A stretch of 64,000 bases of DNA from Rhizoctonia solani (GCF_016906535.1 NC_057381.1:1798001-1862000); one strand, 5' to 3'. Positions 36,389 to 50,965 are shown, counted from the stretch's first letter. The notes: generated by a model not told the origin, from the letters alone. Numbers and translations: made by a program.

Positions 36389-36921
36389 AGTGGATACCGG
36401 AATCGGACTTGGAGAGGCGACGCCCTGAGATTAGGCTCTCCAAGCAAAGCCCTAAGAAGTGGGTTTCGTAGAACAGTAAAAGCGCACGTGACTGCATTCA
36501 TTCACATCAAAGCCAAACTGCAACTTTCCTGATTAGGATGGCTCGGGTCTAGGCAAGGAGAAACACAGAACCAAACTAAGCTCAGAGTCGGAGTCGCTGC
36601 TCCATGAAAGGAAACACTAAGACATTATGAATCAAGCTACCATCACCCATCATACTCGCTTAGAATCATACAATATATTGAATACGGAAAACCTCGCTGC
36701 TCATGCATACAAGTCGCATTCTCGGTATCGCATAGAAATTCCCATCAATAAATCCATCTCCACGGCAAAGACTCGGAAACATCCATTCTTAAGACTGGGC
36801 AGAAATCCAGTGTCATTATTTATTGATAACGATTCTTCAATTGTACAGATGTATGTCTATCTCAGAAAATCCCTCATGGTCTACAATACCGACCATCAAC
36901 CGCCTACATCAAGCGCCTTAT
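36389..36921. other. Intergenic, no gene seen
   Basis: Separates the MYND gene promoter from the lactonase 3' end. The 109-codon plus-strand frame at 36627-36956 is motif-free and overlaps the lactonase last exon antisense, so it is not called. Confidence 0.4.
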
Positions 36922-38190
36922 TTACGAAACCCACAAGAACCCAGTGGGCGCAATGACTCCGGCCATGCCTACCACAGGCCTCAAGTCTTTCCCATCTCTT
37001 TCGAAAATCTACCCAGATGGTTAGGGTGTTCACTATCTACATTTAGCGTCACGAAAAACATACCTTAACACCCCCCTTGTCCGCGCCTCCAACGATCAAC
37101 CACTTGTCCTTGTCCCCTCCAAACGCAGCCCCTCGGGCATGGTTTAGCCCCGTCCGAACCGAGTTGACAAGCTTGAAGGCGTCGGTATTCCCGTCCTTGA
37201 TAGGGGAGAAAATAGTGATTGAATCACCTTCGGGGTGTGTTTCGTTTCTGTTGGTCGCAAATAACAATGGCTCGGGGTGCGTGACCAAAAGGAGCTCTGC
37301 TGCAAGTAAAGGAAGCGCCGAAGGGGCTCCTTCGGGTGCTGCAGAAGACGGGGTAGGCGAACTACCTGTTGTCGATGAAGAAACCGTGAGATTGGGAGGA
37401 GGCGAGGGGAGCGTTGAGAGCGACGCAATATGTTTCCCGTCTGATAACGAGTAGGCGGAGAGCGTGTTGGTTAGTTCTTCGATGACGTAGAGTATTTCAT
37501 CTGCCCAGATGCGTCAGATTGAATAGTTTGAGAGCCGTGAATAAAAGAATTCACCGTGAATTTGGACGTGCCTCGGTCCAGCGCCAGGTTCGTGAGATTT
37601 GATATCTCCTACTTCAACCCACTGGCCGTCTTTCTTTTCGTATTGAATGACTCGGTCAGAACCCAAGTCGGGAACATACAATCGCCCCTTGTATGGAAAA
37701 ATCTGGTGTGGGTGCGGAGAAGATTGACGCGATTTGTTGGGACCTGAGCCAGTAAGTTGAATGGAAGGAGACACAGAACCAAGGTGAGGGGCAGAGGTAG
37801 AAAGTGGGATGGAAAGGAGGTTCCCAGATGAGTACTATTCAAGACTTTAATTTATCTTTCGCAATGACGGGGAATGAGGTGGCTTACGTTACCAACGACG
37901 ATCTCATCCTCAAGCACGGCCAAATGTGCGGGATCCTCTCCATCGGTTCCCACACTCTCCAAAAGCTTCAATTTGCCATCCTTGAGGTATCGGAAGAGAT
38001 GCACTTTGCCATCTGTCACTTCGTTCGTGGCAGCAATTAGGCCTGGTTCTGTCGGGTGTGCGGCGACCCAAGAGGGGTTTGTCCCAGCTGGGGATTGGGC
38101 GATCGGTTTGAGCTTGTGTGCAAGAGGGTCAAACTCGAGTGTTGAGATATTGGGGGTGTAAGATGCTACTAGAATACGGTGGACCGTCAT
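36922..38190 (-). CDS. Lactonase-type seven-bladed beta-propeller protein
   Basis: Member of the 6-phosphogluconolactonase / 3-carboxymuconate cyclase-like propeller family, presumably cytosolic; the substrate is not predictable. Exon 1 (38190-37888, 101 codons) begins MTVHRILVASYTPNISTLEF and has NPSWVAAHP, a typical first-blade motif. The next exon opens with YSSGNLLSIPL and includes SRQSSPHPHQIFPYKGRLYV and LGSDRVIQYE, the conserved central blades (HPHQ and PDLGSD). Later exons have LFATNRNE and LNHARGAAFG, and the last exon ends GVIAPTGFLWVS. A serine/alanine-rich insert (STTGSSPTPSSAAPEG) between blades is unusual. Exon phases agree at the borders checked. Confidence 0.9.
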
Positions 38191-39605
38191 AGCTGTTGGG
38201 AGAGGGAAACTAGCGAAGATGGATTGGACAGCTTGCTCGAGGGTTTATCATATCCTTCGCAGTCGTCGATCGGCGATGACGTAATAGTCCGAAGATAGCC
38301 CTTGGCGATCATTCAGAAGGGCCCGAAGATTGAGCGAACCTGCGTGCTCGGAGGGCAGAATTCGTATCATATTGAACTCGACTGACGGAATGAGGTCAAT
38401 TATGCGAATGGCACTCACAAAATTAAAGCGTGCTATATACTAGATATGATGCAATCGAGTTTGCTACCGGGGAAGGTGTCTGCAAACCGGTGCATAGGCG
38501 CTTAGCTAGTGATTACCAGCCTCTTGTCATGACGCGTTTATGATGCTCCCAAGATGCACCACTATCAATCTCGGAAGGTGATCTTCTCGGTGTGATATTA
38601 TTCGCTCGCGAACGATGGCAGTGCACTGCGAGCGCGAGCATATAAATACCCGATCCGGGCATAGCGGATATAAATGCTGCGTCCCCCATCCAAGATTAGA
38701 ACTGGTATCGAAATACCCAATTTTGATATAGTCGTACATAAAAGCTGGGGGATGCCAAGCGAGCTCCAGAAGCCGAGCTCTTTCGTTATGGTGTCACAAG
38801 TTCGCATAGTACTAATGTTATTCTTACAAATTTTAAGAGCAGGGGGAGAGGTACATGATCGTACTCACTGTCCTAGTTTATACTCTGAACAAGAGACAGA
38901 AGTAAGATGGTGGTTGTCGGGTGGCCAAGTAAAGTAAGTCACGTGTCTTCTGCAAGAACTACAAGCCGAGCATCTGACTATGCGATTATCCGACTTGGGG
39001 ATGTCAATTCAGCTTACTCCTTCGATGGAAACCAGGGGTTTATAGGCCATCTTCGGATGAGTTTGAGTTGTCAAAAAGTAAAACTAAGAAACATTGACTA
39101 ACGAATATTGCTATGTCGATCCTCTTCGTCAGTAATGGGAAGCTGCAATCGCTACCGTCACCCAAGATTAGGTATCACGATATGTGGCTTAATTCTGTCG
39201 GATATACCGTATATATTAAAAGTTTGCTAAATTTGCAGAACGAAAATCGCTCATTGTGTCATCGGAACAGTGAGACCTATAGTCCGGAACCCTATAGAGG
39301 ACCATGAGCCAACCAAACTCGCATGCCCGAAGACTGACGACCACGAGTGTAATACCGCGAGTGAAAGAAGGCATACTATCAATACTGGACGAGATAAATA
39401 TAACATACCATCTCCTCCAACTGTATCACCTAAAGGGATAGTCGGCGGGATAAAAATAAAAGCGCATGGATTCGGATGGCACCAGCGCGCAGCCCAAAAG
39501 TGGAAGTCAATCCGCTCTAGACATCACGTGATCGCTTATATGCATAATGTATGTGTAGGATCGCCGCATCCAGTGTCTCTGCCGGCCGCGACTCAAAACC
39601 CCTAT
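38191..39605. other. Intergenic, no gene seen
   Basis: Contains the lactonase promoter. Scattered short frames on both strands show no domain. Confidence 0.4.
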
Positions 39606-39815
39606 CATGGCGAGCCCCCAAAGTACGGATTTCATGGACGCCAGAATCCGCACTTTATATGCGGGGTGCTGGAACAACCCGAATAGTATCTCTGTGAATC
39701 CACATGCCACCACGTCTCTATGTGTTGTCGAGCTGCAGGTTGTATATTTCGGCGTGCGGGTGGTTGGCAAAATCTAAAATCCGTGAGGATTCTCATACTT
39801 TGGGAGCTCCCCGTG
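39606..39815 (+). mobile_element. Non-autonomous inverted-repeat element (MITE), copy 2
   Basis: A 210-bp diverged copy of the element at 4237-4448, in the opposite orientation. The ends CATGGCGAGCCCCCAAAG and (reverse) CACGGGGAGCTCCCAAAG align with the other copy's termini. Inner matches include TTATATGCGGGGTG, GTGTTGTCGAG and GGCAAAATCT. It is flanked by a direct TAT duplication (39603-39605 and 39816-39818). No coding capacity; it carries more substitutions than copy 1, so it is older. Confidence 0.8.
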
Positions 39816-41769
<1,954 letters not shown>

Positions 41770-42063
41770 AGTTTCGAGTTTGATAATAATATCAGTTCAT
41801 TTGGAATTCGTCACGTTGGAAAGTGCAGAAATCAGGTTTTGTGACTAAAAGTACCAGTTAGCTAGTGCAGGGATCAAGACTCAGTTGTGTTTCATCGTAA
41901 CATCACCATGCGTTGAATAGGACCAACGCTGCTGTCGTAGTGGGGCCTAAGCGGGTTCGCGGATGGAGCCGCTCCTAATGAAACAATCACGTGATATCAA
42001 CTTGGGTTCTTATTTGTCAAATCACGATCACTGTCCTGAAGGCTTAACTTCTTTGTAGACGCG

Positions 42064-44034
42064 ATGACCCCAGTTGTGTCGCATGGCCTGGTTATTCTAT
42101 CAGATGAAATCATAGTGAAAATCTTGCACTCCTGTAGATACCTGGAGATATTACAATTCGCTATAGTAGGTAGGATATTCTCTTGTGGTTTCACTGGTTT
42201 AACCAGTCGTTGCATTCGGTTAGACATGCAAGCGGCATCATAGCATTGTAGCGGAGACAATTAGCTTGCAGCTTCAGATCGAGCTGGAGCTGAATAACCT
42301 GGAAGTTGTTACCGGCTCAGGGACATTTGGCTCGAACTATGCTCTGATACTGGAAGAACTTAGACGGTACCGCAACGGTGAGCGGTCGGCCGCACAAGCT
42401 ATCATAACACTAAAGCTTTAATTCTAGCATGGCTGGACCTTGACATTGGTGGTCCTCTTCAGAAATCTATGAACGGACAAATGGTAAAATGGAAGCTTAG
42501 CGAAGGTTATTACGTCGCAGTCAGCCTTGGAAGGGCGGACGATTTCGGTCCCCACTCGCTCCAATCTATCCCTCTGAGTGACTCAGTCCCACGCGATCCT
42601 CTGAGCTTCAAGCGGCCATTCCATGAGTTCTACGTTGACTATGCACAAGACTTGGTCGTTCTAGCCAATGTAAAAATGCAAAAGTTAGTATCATTTCGCG
42701 TCCTTGAAATAAAAGGGGTCAACCAACCCATGCAACAGCAAGCAATATGGCCAAATAGAACTCCTCTCAGCAGAAACCGGATTATTCCATCCACTCGCAC
42801 GATGCCCCTTGCTTATCTTACGGGTCGACTTCAAAATCAACTTCATACGCTACGAAACATTCTTCTTGAGTGTTATGCACAACCTGCTCGCCATCCAAAT
42901 CGACGATGATCGCACACCCAGTTACGAGCTCTTGATATTTGATTGGAAATTAGGTACTCTAATTAACCGAATAAGACCTAATTCTGGATGTGGTATGAGC
43001 GACTTTGCCTTCCTTGACAAAGATCGACTTGTTTTGGTATCCGGTCCAGTTAATGAAAGCACTGGTGACTTGGAAGAAGTCAAACTCATGATATATAATA
43101 TATATTCCCAGACTCACATATCAATGCCTCTTCTGAATTCACGCACTGGGCCCATATTACGACTCACAGATGTGGCTCAATCCAACCCAATAGCAACTTT
43201 CGAATTTCCGGAAATAGACGATCGTTATGGGCTCAGCAACTCCCTACAATTGCGAGCAGGGCCAGTCCCGGGTTACACCACCTATTCAAAATCAGTAGGA
43301 TTCGCTCATCCACATGTCTCGACGCTGTGTCTTCCCCTCATCCTTGAAGATTTATCCGAGGATTCCATAGAAGATATCACGTTCAAGATTTTCGTCGACG
43401 TTGAACGACTGCTTCGATGTATGGAAAACGACTCTAGCGTGATACCTTGGTCCAAATGGGGCCCACATACGACCCGATGGTTCTTGGACGAGAACCGAGT
43501 AGATACCTGGTCTCGCTTCATGTCTGGATTTAGATACATCAGACTTGATACCGGGGGGTTCTTGCGCCCTCTATATGATCTATCTGTCTTTGACTTCAAC
43601 CCCTGGAACGCCCGTCAGAGGGACACAGACTACCTTGGAACCGCAGAATATCGGGACGAACTCAAAGAGGTGGTATCAAAGGGCACGAGGCTGATCACAC
43701 CCATACCTACTGATTCCCAAGGATCCCGTGGGCTGGTGGAAATAATCGACAGTGATCTACCCACCGTAATCTCTCGGGGGTTCAAGACGCCCGTAGTATC
43801 GAGTCTCCCTTATCGAGTTGTGACCAAAAGCCAAACGTCCTGGGCAGAAGGCTGGACAGTTGATGGACAGCATATTGTCGGTATTAATGTAAGCCAAAGA
43901 CCCATTTAGGAGCAATGAAACTAATTATTCATTGAACTGGGGCTCAGGCAATAGATCCAGACTCAGTAGACACAACTGACGGTCTTGGAGAGGGACCTCC
44001 CAGCAAGGTTGTCATTTATAAACTGCAGGCATAG
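42064..44034 (+). CDS. F-box domain protein
   Basis: Probable SCF ubiquitin-ligase substrate receptor of a type widely expanded in agaricomycetes. Start at 42064: MTPVVSHGLVILSDEIIVKI followed by LHSCRYLEILQFAIVG, an F-box core that runs into SRCIR before a 45-base intron, then LQLQIELELNNLEVV. A second intron ends at CTAG before AWLDLDIGG. A long beta-rich region follows (LLIFDWKLGTLI, FLDKDRLVLVSGP), in the style of a WD-like or beta-propeller C-terminus. The last intron (43889-43948) joins VGIN to AIDPDSVDTTDG and the stop at 44032-44034. An intron near 42685-42770 was inferred because the frame changes there; its borders are uncertain. Confidence 0.8.
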
Positions 44035-44419
44035 TCGACCTATGCTTTTCGATATCTCGGAACCAAGCTTACTTATTATACCAGCGTCCTAGCCTTTTAT
44101 AATAATTTTGTTGTGAATAAATGAATAATGATCAGATTCGGGAAGATTGGGAGTAGGGCAAGCCAGCAAAACGTTATATGGGCTGTTCATACCCGGGCGC
44201 GAAGAGCAAGAACGGTATTCATGCAAACGGTTGCGTCGTTAGGCGAAGCATTTCAATACCAAAGCCTTAACAAGTGAAGGTGGGTCTCGGCTTGCTTTTC
44301 TTCTAAGCGTAAGATGAACGTGAACAGATCTTATTACGAAGAAATCAGAATCGGATACATGGATGTTTCAGTCAAATATAAATTCCAAATATACGCCAGC
44401 CGGTGTCTATACTCTCGCT
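44035..44419. other. Convergent intergenic region
   Basis: 3' flanks of the F-box gene and the LSB5-like gene. Nothing else seen. Confidence 0.35.
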
Positions 44420-46424
44420 TTACCACTGCATTCGCCTCTCCGGTATTCCAGGCGTCCCCACACCATTTGAATCTGCAAAAGGATCTGCAAAAGGATCCTC
44501 GTCGTCATCGGCCTGCTGAGAACTAAGGGGCGCGGACGTCGCTTCTCGATAGTTATATGAAGACCCAGCCGCAGCATTACGATGCGTTTCCTCGTCGGAT
44601 GAATCGTAGTCACTGAAATCGGAGAGAGAGCCTCGGTTCGTATATGCTTCAGTAGTTGCATCTTGGCCACCGGGCTGAAGAGGAGGTTGCAGGTTGGAAG
44701 AACTGGCCCCGCCCCACGCGAGATCTTGCAAATCGGGATGCAGGGCAGTTGCTCCGGCTGCTCCGGCTCCGGCCCCAACCGCTCCGGCTGTGAGACTGGA
44801 TCGAAGCGACGACCGACTGATCTCCCGCTGAATACGGGCTCGCTGTCTAAGTTGTAATTTCTCAAGTTCCGTGTCTCGGTCATCCCCTGGTGTCGTCCCG
44901 GTTTGGGGTTTATCCCCCATGGCGGTCGAGGCCAGAGTTTGTCGGATTTCTTCGTCGGAATCTTGATCGGGGGATTTAGACATCTAATTACAAACGTTAT
45001 ATTATTAAATCAATTGATTATGTAGAAACCCTACCTTGTCATACAACTGGATCGCAGCAATGATGCGTTCATTTGTGTCCAGTAATGTACCAATGATTTC
45101 TTCTTTCTGGATCGCAAGTTGAATATAACGGATCAATTGCTTTCGAACCGTCTTGGCAGTCACCAGGCACTCTTGGACATCGGCATTGGTAGTGACGGAT
45201 TCCTGCTCGCGGTTGACGCGCTGATAAAAAATCATGAGTAATCACCCCATAGTATACCAATAATTGTCGCACCTTCACAGCGTTAACAAGATTAGTAGAT
45301 GCCTGCGAGGCCTCCGCGATAGTTTGCAGAATCTTTGGTTTCTCTGCTTCATAAACAAACGGCCTACGTGCGGGCTGCGAGCGTGCCTTCCGCTCCCGCT
45401 CCTACAAGTCATTAGTCCACAGATGCATACAAAAGTTTGGGTCCCTACCTTGGCAGCTAGCTTTTCTTCCTTAAGCTTTCGCTTTTCTTCTTCCTTCGCC
45501 TCCCGCTCTTTCATCTTTCGCTCAGCGCGAGCACGTGCTTCTTCTTCAGCCTTTCGCTGGTGTTGCTCGTACAAAGTTTCTGCATGTGGGCGAGGGGACG
45601 TAGGAGTTTGGCTTGGTACTGGCTTTTTTATGTTATCATGTCAGTTCGGATAGGTGGAGCTCATAGGTATTGAGTCAACCTTTTTGCCACCGCCGCATTG
45701 GATATATAAATTTGATACTGTGTGCATCTTCGGATCATCCTTGAATTGTCGATGCCAGCTTGCCAAAACGGACATTAGTTTGCGTTTCACATGCTCGTCG
45801 GTCATAGGATCCTGAGACATCAATTTGATTCGATCAACCAGCTGGTCATTTGCGAAGGTCGCTGCGAAAGAAGATAAATAAGCCGTATACTGATCAAACC
45901 TGACATATTGCTAACACTGGAATTTAGGACCGCAGTTTTCGACCAAAGCCTTCAACATCTGAGATTTATGTCATTTCGGACGCCTCTGTTATGAAAACCA
46001 AGCTGTGCGCACTCACCGTCAATGCACGGAGTTGACGATGGACATTCCCATACTTGAGTTTCTTTCGAATGGCCCTGGACGCCTCCACCGCACTGAGATA
46101 CGATGTTAATAGTAGCCACGACAACGGATAGAGGTGCAACTTACCCTCCTGATTGTAGATTGACTGATTCGACCAATTCAGGGATCCTATTGCCGTGTGC
46201 TGTCGGTTGCCTATACCTTGCCCTAAGGAAGATGGCTTACCCGTCATAGTCGTCCTCTTTGTACTGCTCTCTCGACAATAGCTCTATCCAATCGGTAATG
46301 GATGACTGTAATGATTGTCAACTCTGCTCTGTCGACCACCCCAGATGGAATGACAGACGTGTGGTTTCTCCCCAGTTAATGTGCTAAGCGCATGCTTAGC
46401 AAGACCTAGAGTAGATGTAGCCAT
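44420..46424 (-). CDS. LSB5: VHS/GAT domain trafficking protein, Lsb5-like
   Basis: Cytosolic adaptor with an N-terminal VHS domain and a central GAT domain, like yeast Lsb5, which links actin regulation, endocytosis and ubiquitinated cargo. ATG at 46424 begins MATSTLGLAKHALSTLTGEKPH and splices to SSITDWIELLSREQYKEDDY. The VHS core follows (EASRAIRKKLKYGNVHRQL, LKALVENCGPKFQ, KRKLMSVLASWHRQFKDDP). A highly charged coiled coil (RKAEEEARARAERKMKEREA) connects to the GAT helices (VNREQESVTTNADVQECL, KQLIRYIQLAIQKEEII, NERIIAAIQLYDK). The C-terminal tail has DEDPFADPFADSN motifs, a plausible binding site for endocytic partners. At least seven short introns. Confidence 0.9.
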
Positions 46425-47115
46425 AACTCTAACGCTTCCTTCTCTGGCTTAGCTAGACACATATTCCACAAATGCATTAGTATACTTTCGTTTGGTGGTC
46501 GTTTTCAGTGTTAAACTCACAATCTTTAATTGTAGCAACAAGTACTTAGGAAACCAAGGACTCCCGATTATATTGATTCCGTCACTAAAAGAGGGGTATC
46601 TTGGTATGTCGTAGATTAGAGGATAAGCTTGGTGGTGGATGACTTCCGATTTCGAGATGATGTGCAGGGATCAACCGGCAGGTGTGGCCGAATGAAGGAT
46701 GATGTCATCAAGGCGCTTATGAGCATCCAGGTCTAAAGCTATGGATACCATATAGGGTTTCTCTGTATTTCTCGTGCTCTACACTCACCACGAATAGCAA
46801 TGAAAGAACCAGTGCTCCACCCAATAATTTCATAGTAAGCTTATCTAGTCACATATGTGAATGCATTATCTCTTCGATTGTAAGTATTAAAGCTAAGTTA
46901 TTCTGATTGTGATGCCGCGATAGAATTGCATTTCCCCTTAGAGAGTATTTCCACTCTTGAGGGTAGTACGATACAGACATCAATTCGAGAAATGAGTCAA
47001 CCCTTGGAGATTTTACTCTGGAATCTCTCCTCCCCATATTAAAAGACAACGAGAGATTCTAACAACTTATCCTATTATAACGTTTCAGTACTCAACAATA
47101 AACCTACTGGTCAAA
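46425..47115. other. Intergenic, no gene seen
   Basis: Promoter side of the LSB5-like gene and 3' flank of the truncated caspase-like gene. The short minus-strand frame at 46849-47049 is motif-free. Confidence 0.35.
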
Positions 47116-48472
47116 CTACCTTGGTGTCTTGTTCATCATCCTCCAACGAACTCCACAACTAAACGAAAAATTTATTTGATTCATGAAAGCACCCAAGGAA
47201 GCTGCAACAAGGACTTACTTGGACAAATTGGGGACGGGGATGGGTAGCTTCTTCCCGCTGTCGAGAGACAAGTTCACTAGGTGTGGTATAGTAAACAATA
47301 GACACTTCTTGTTACCAATTAACACTCACTTGGCCTTATGGTAAAGTTGCTTATAGGTAAATGTTCCAGATTGGGTCGCTTTCAGCTCTTTGCATGCTTG
47401 GGTGAAAGACTAGGCATACAGGGCTTATATAAGAAAAGGGGCCTAAATTCGTGGAGACTCACCTTTGTAAACAGTCCCGCGCTGCCATCGTTATGATCCC
47501 AAGCTTCTTGACGCTGATGACTAGCACTCCAAGATAGCTTCGATCGAAATTCCAGTGGCCTATATTAGATAAAACGACGGTACTCTGGTATTGAACTTAC
47601 AATCCGGGCTTTCACGCGGTTCATTGCTTTCTCTCTTTCGGGAATGTTCTCGTGTAACGTTACCATCACAGGGTCAACATTGAGCGGTTGAAAGACGAGT
47701 CGAGCGAAGGCTTCTATAGTTCCTCCTACCCCGGATGTATCTTCAGCCGGATTCGAGTTGTTGGTGATCTGATTAGAATGGCTTGAAATATCGCCTATTT
47801 TAGCGTGCTCATTCTCGTGTAAATCAGACGCCTTTCCCGACGAGTACGTGACCTTTCCTCTAAACCCATCTCCTATCACTTTTGTCGGAAGATCTGGGGT
47901 CAAGTTAGCCTACACCATACCGAGGGCTTCTAAGTGGATTGACGTACTAATCATTCTCCCACTTGCACAACACTTGGTTATTGTATTACCCACTTAGGCA
48001 TTTGATGCATTGGTAATGACGTAGATACTCACATCGAGCGTGCACTAGTGGAATGAGATACTCAAAGTTAGTAAACCCAGATATAAATGTGACACTAATT
48101 GCTGTATTACTTACTGTGATAATACAATCTTCAGGAAGAGTTGAGAAGCATTGATTCAACGTCTTGACAATAGTTAGTAAACTATATAGAAACACTTATT
48201 TCCTGCGTACACTATCTAAAATCATATCTCTTGGGTGCTCTCTGTCACTGACATCTTTTCTCGTTGCTATTCCTGTAGGGTGACTGTTGAACTCTTGTCA
48301 CTCAACAGCGTTAGCCACCTCGCTAACCTTCATTATAGTGTTTCAACTCGTTTTTTGGAACTGTCACCCAAGAGACTCTACTCTTGGACGTAACGTTAGA
48401 GCTTGATCGCTCTGTGTCTTTTGCCTTGGGCTCTCTATGGATCCCAGTCTGAATCTTGAATCTCTTTGCCAT
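47116..48472 (-). CDS. 5'-truncated caspase-like (peptidase C14) gene
   Basis: Corresponds to the back half of a caspase/metacaspase-like protein. Exons were matched with the paralogue at 52369-53824: HYNEG, then TLNQCFSTLPEDC, then IITCTLD joined to CCASGRMI (47958-47972), then NLPTKVIGDGFRGKVTY. It continues with a region absent from the paralogue: LHENIPEREKAMNRVKARI, SWSASHQRQEAWDHNDG, SAGLFTKSFTQACKEL and TYKQLYHKA, the p10-like part of C14 proteins. The catalytic Cys block is DCCASG instead of the usual D(S/C)CHSG. The front half with the catalytic His (SGHG) is missing. An ATG at 48472 (MAKRFKIQTG) opens the frame, but a palindromic repeat and a transposase relic begin just upstream, so this is likely a disrupted gene, perhaps a pseudogene. 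Confidence 0.6.
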
Positions 48473-48499
48473 TATCACAGTGAAAAGCGAAACAGCTAA

Positions 48500-48690
48500 A
48501 CATACCTGATCGGTAGGTAAAGTTTTTTTTAGCTGCAGCGGGTAAGTAAAATATCCAGCTAAAGTTTACCTGTAGGTTCGTCAATTTACATGCTCCGTGA
48601 GGGCACCTGCTCACGCATGTAAACTTTAGATGTGCATATTCACATCTCAATTTACCTGATGAATCATGTAAATAAGTATCAATAATGATA
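48500..48690. repeat. Palindrome-rich repeat (possible MITE)
   Basis: Three nested or adjacent hairpins occur here: GGTAGGTAAAGTT paired with AAAGTTTACCTGTAGG (48512-48575), TTACATGC...GCATGTAA around GTGAG...CTCAC (48586-48621), and AGATGTG...CACATCT (48628-48647). The outer parts CCTGATCGGTAGGTAAA and TTTACCTGATGAATCA are also roughly inverted. There is no coding capacity. It sits exactly between the truncated caspase-like gene and the transposase relic. A foldback element is likely; no target duplication was established. Confidence 0.55.
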
Positions 48691-48707
48691 GAAATAATAC
48701 ATGTAAT

Positions 48708-49400
48708 TTAGTCTTCATCCTCATACACTTGTTCGGCCGGGCGAAAGGCAGTTTCACAAACGCCCGAAGAACGGTCAATTAGTACCATTCTCCCGAGCGC
48801 TTGACGCCTGTTGTATAAACTCGCCCGACGACGTGCTTAACTGAAGACACGTCGAGGATAACCGATCGTCCCAACTGCGGAACGAGACTGGCTCCGTCCT
48901 CGCATCGCCTTCCGCTCCCTTGGCTTCGGTTACATGCGCCAGGATGTGAAGTTTTGGGTCGTCCAGCTTGAATTTCCGGCTTGGGGGAGAGTAAGAGCGA
49001 TAATGAAATCAAGGCGCCCGTAACCAAACGCCTCGACCATCTCGATGTCGCGATTAGGATAGTTCTCGTTCGCGTCCATTTCGAACTCATACTGCATTCA
49101 ATTAGTAAGTAATAAACTCAAGATAAAGCACTTACCCGAATAAATGAGGAGTCACGCCTACCATATGGCGAGAGTGGGTCGACTACTGCGGCGCATCAAA
49201 TGTAGTCGCCGCCATCGGGAATCGGAGTTTTCCCCAGCATTCGGCATGTGTGGGAACAAAATCAAGCCAGGCGTGGAATGTCCACTCCGGCTCGTTCGTA
49301 TAGAAATATGCAGCGATGCGACGACGGACACGATCACTGAGCGGAAGCCGGGGAGGCGGGGTTTTTGGAGGATTGTCTCGGGGTCTAGGACAGCATATAA
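48708..49400 (-). pseudogene. Decayed C-terminal part of a transposase-like gene
   Basis: Fragments in different frames give one ordered protein tail: DNPPKTPPPRLPLSDRVRRR, FTNEP-like WTFHAWLDFVPTHAECWGK, GGDYI, stop, CAAVVDPLSPYGRRDSSF, then after an intron YEFEMDANENYPNRDIEM and VEAFGYGRLDFIIALTL. The end is LGRSVILDVSSVKHVVG, VKRSGEW and DRSSGVCETAF to the stop at 48708. The TGA at 49196-49198 stands where related proteins have Arg (GGDxIRCA), so CGA became TGA. At least two frameshifts are also present. The order fits the C-terminus of Tnp2/Plavaka-type (CACTA-related) proteins of agaricomycetes, by recall only. Non-functional. Confidence 0.5.
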
Positions 49401-50519
49401 GCTAGATAGTAAACCCAGTAGAAATATAGAATCAAACCTACATTTCTTTATATGCGCTCGGGATTGAGCGCCAGTACCAAGCCAACAGACTTGACAATGT
49501 ATTGGACCTGAATCGATTGATCGGGACCCTGGCCGTGTGATTAATTTTTTTATAGCCGCCCAGGAACGATCTGTATTCAAGCGCTGAAAAGGAATGCATG
49601 GATTGGGGTAACCTAGGGCTCGGAACATGTTAAGGCGTTCCTGTGGACTTGACGGATATATATAGTATCCTGCGATCGCTTTGGAGGGATAGATATATTT
49701 GGGGCCAAAGCAAGGAGAACCCAAACCCAGTTATCATATTTGGTACATTTGGGTTACACTGCAATGCAAAGTCAGAGATTAATTTAGCCACACTAACTGC
49801 CGCCCTCCTGAAACGTGTTTATGAAAACCCTAAGTGTTGGGTGCAAACACGCGTGAGAGCCGACCTCCATGGCTACTCTAACGGTGAGTGCTCTAAAGCT
49901 CTTACTCCTCATTTTTATGGACTGGGAAGGAATGAGGAGGGTCTATTATTGAGGGCAATCAATCCCCAAGTACATGCACAGTGGAAAATTAGTTGAACGC
50001 GATATAGTATATAGTTAGCTAATTGATGGTTTGTACCGGCTTAGTACAGAGTATGAGAGTACGTTAACAAGAGCCCTGGGTCGAGAATCATCGAGACCCA
50101 GGGTTTGTATACACATACGGCGTGAGTAGTAATATAAACATATACAGAAAAGGAATCTCGAGTCATTAAATGGACCAATAAACGAGGCAACAGTCGAGTC
50201 ACAAGACGAGTCATAGGGTATCTCATCATCGTACGATACCTTGTTCAATACCTATCGGCTAGGCAACTAAATTCATATACGCCCAGGGTGTAAACGATCA
50301 TCCCTAAAACATCTTACTGGTAATGGGTTCCACTTTTCGGATGCAGATTCATGGTCTCATGCACAGACTCAGCCGTGGAAGGTAGAAAGACGGGCCCTTA
50401 CTAATTTCGCTTACTATTGGGCGACCAGGATGAATAAGTGTAAAAAAGCGTTGAATGCAATGTGATTAGCTCGAGTAGAGCTTGATCAAGTCGGAGATTA
50501 TACACGAATCAAATATGTG
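49401..50519. other. Intergenic, upstream of the transposase relic
   Basis: May contain further decayed transposase exons, but the frames at 49158-49724 (-) and 49643-49996 (+) give nothing I recognise. No gene called. Confidence 0.35.
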
Positions 50520-50965
50520 GAGTTTTGCGAGGTAGCCTGTGGAGGCTGAAAACTTATACCGGGCGAGCCAGACCGGGCCTCGCACTGTCCACCTCTGTGC
50601 CGTATTCGCATTGTTGATTGTGTTACGACACGGCGCTTGTATACCGTTTTATTTTCCCTTCCACACAAACAACACCACAACACACCACGCGCCGTGGCCG
50701 TTGTACTCGCAGCGGCTTTGTCCTTAAAATCTCTTCTTTTTTAGTGAGCCCCGTCCAGCCACACCTATACTACTTGCATTCGACCTGGTTTGACCGCCCA
50801 CCCAACTCGCTCGGTGGCGCGGCCCCGATGGCACCCCAGTTTGGCGTACCGCCTCACCTCCCCCCATCCCTCTTCGTCCTCCAGCCCCGGTCGTCTGTGT
50901 CTTCTATATATCCATTACCCACGTCTATTCTCTAATTGCTGCTCCGGCCCGAGGCCAAGTATGCG
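50520..50965 (+). repeat. Dispersed repeat R1, copy c (full length)
   Basis: Starts with an imperfect hairpin (TTTTGCGAGG...GCTGAAAAC) and ACTTATACCGGGC, then TTACGACACGGCGCTTG, GGTTTGACCGCCCACCC, the GC-rich core CGGTGGCGCGGCCCC and the end block GCCCGAGGCCAAG. Same order and length as 4690-5135. Overlapping frames in this stretch are repeat shadows. Confidence 0.75.
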
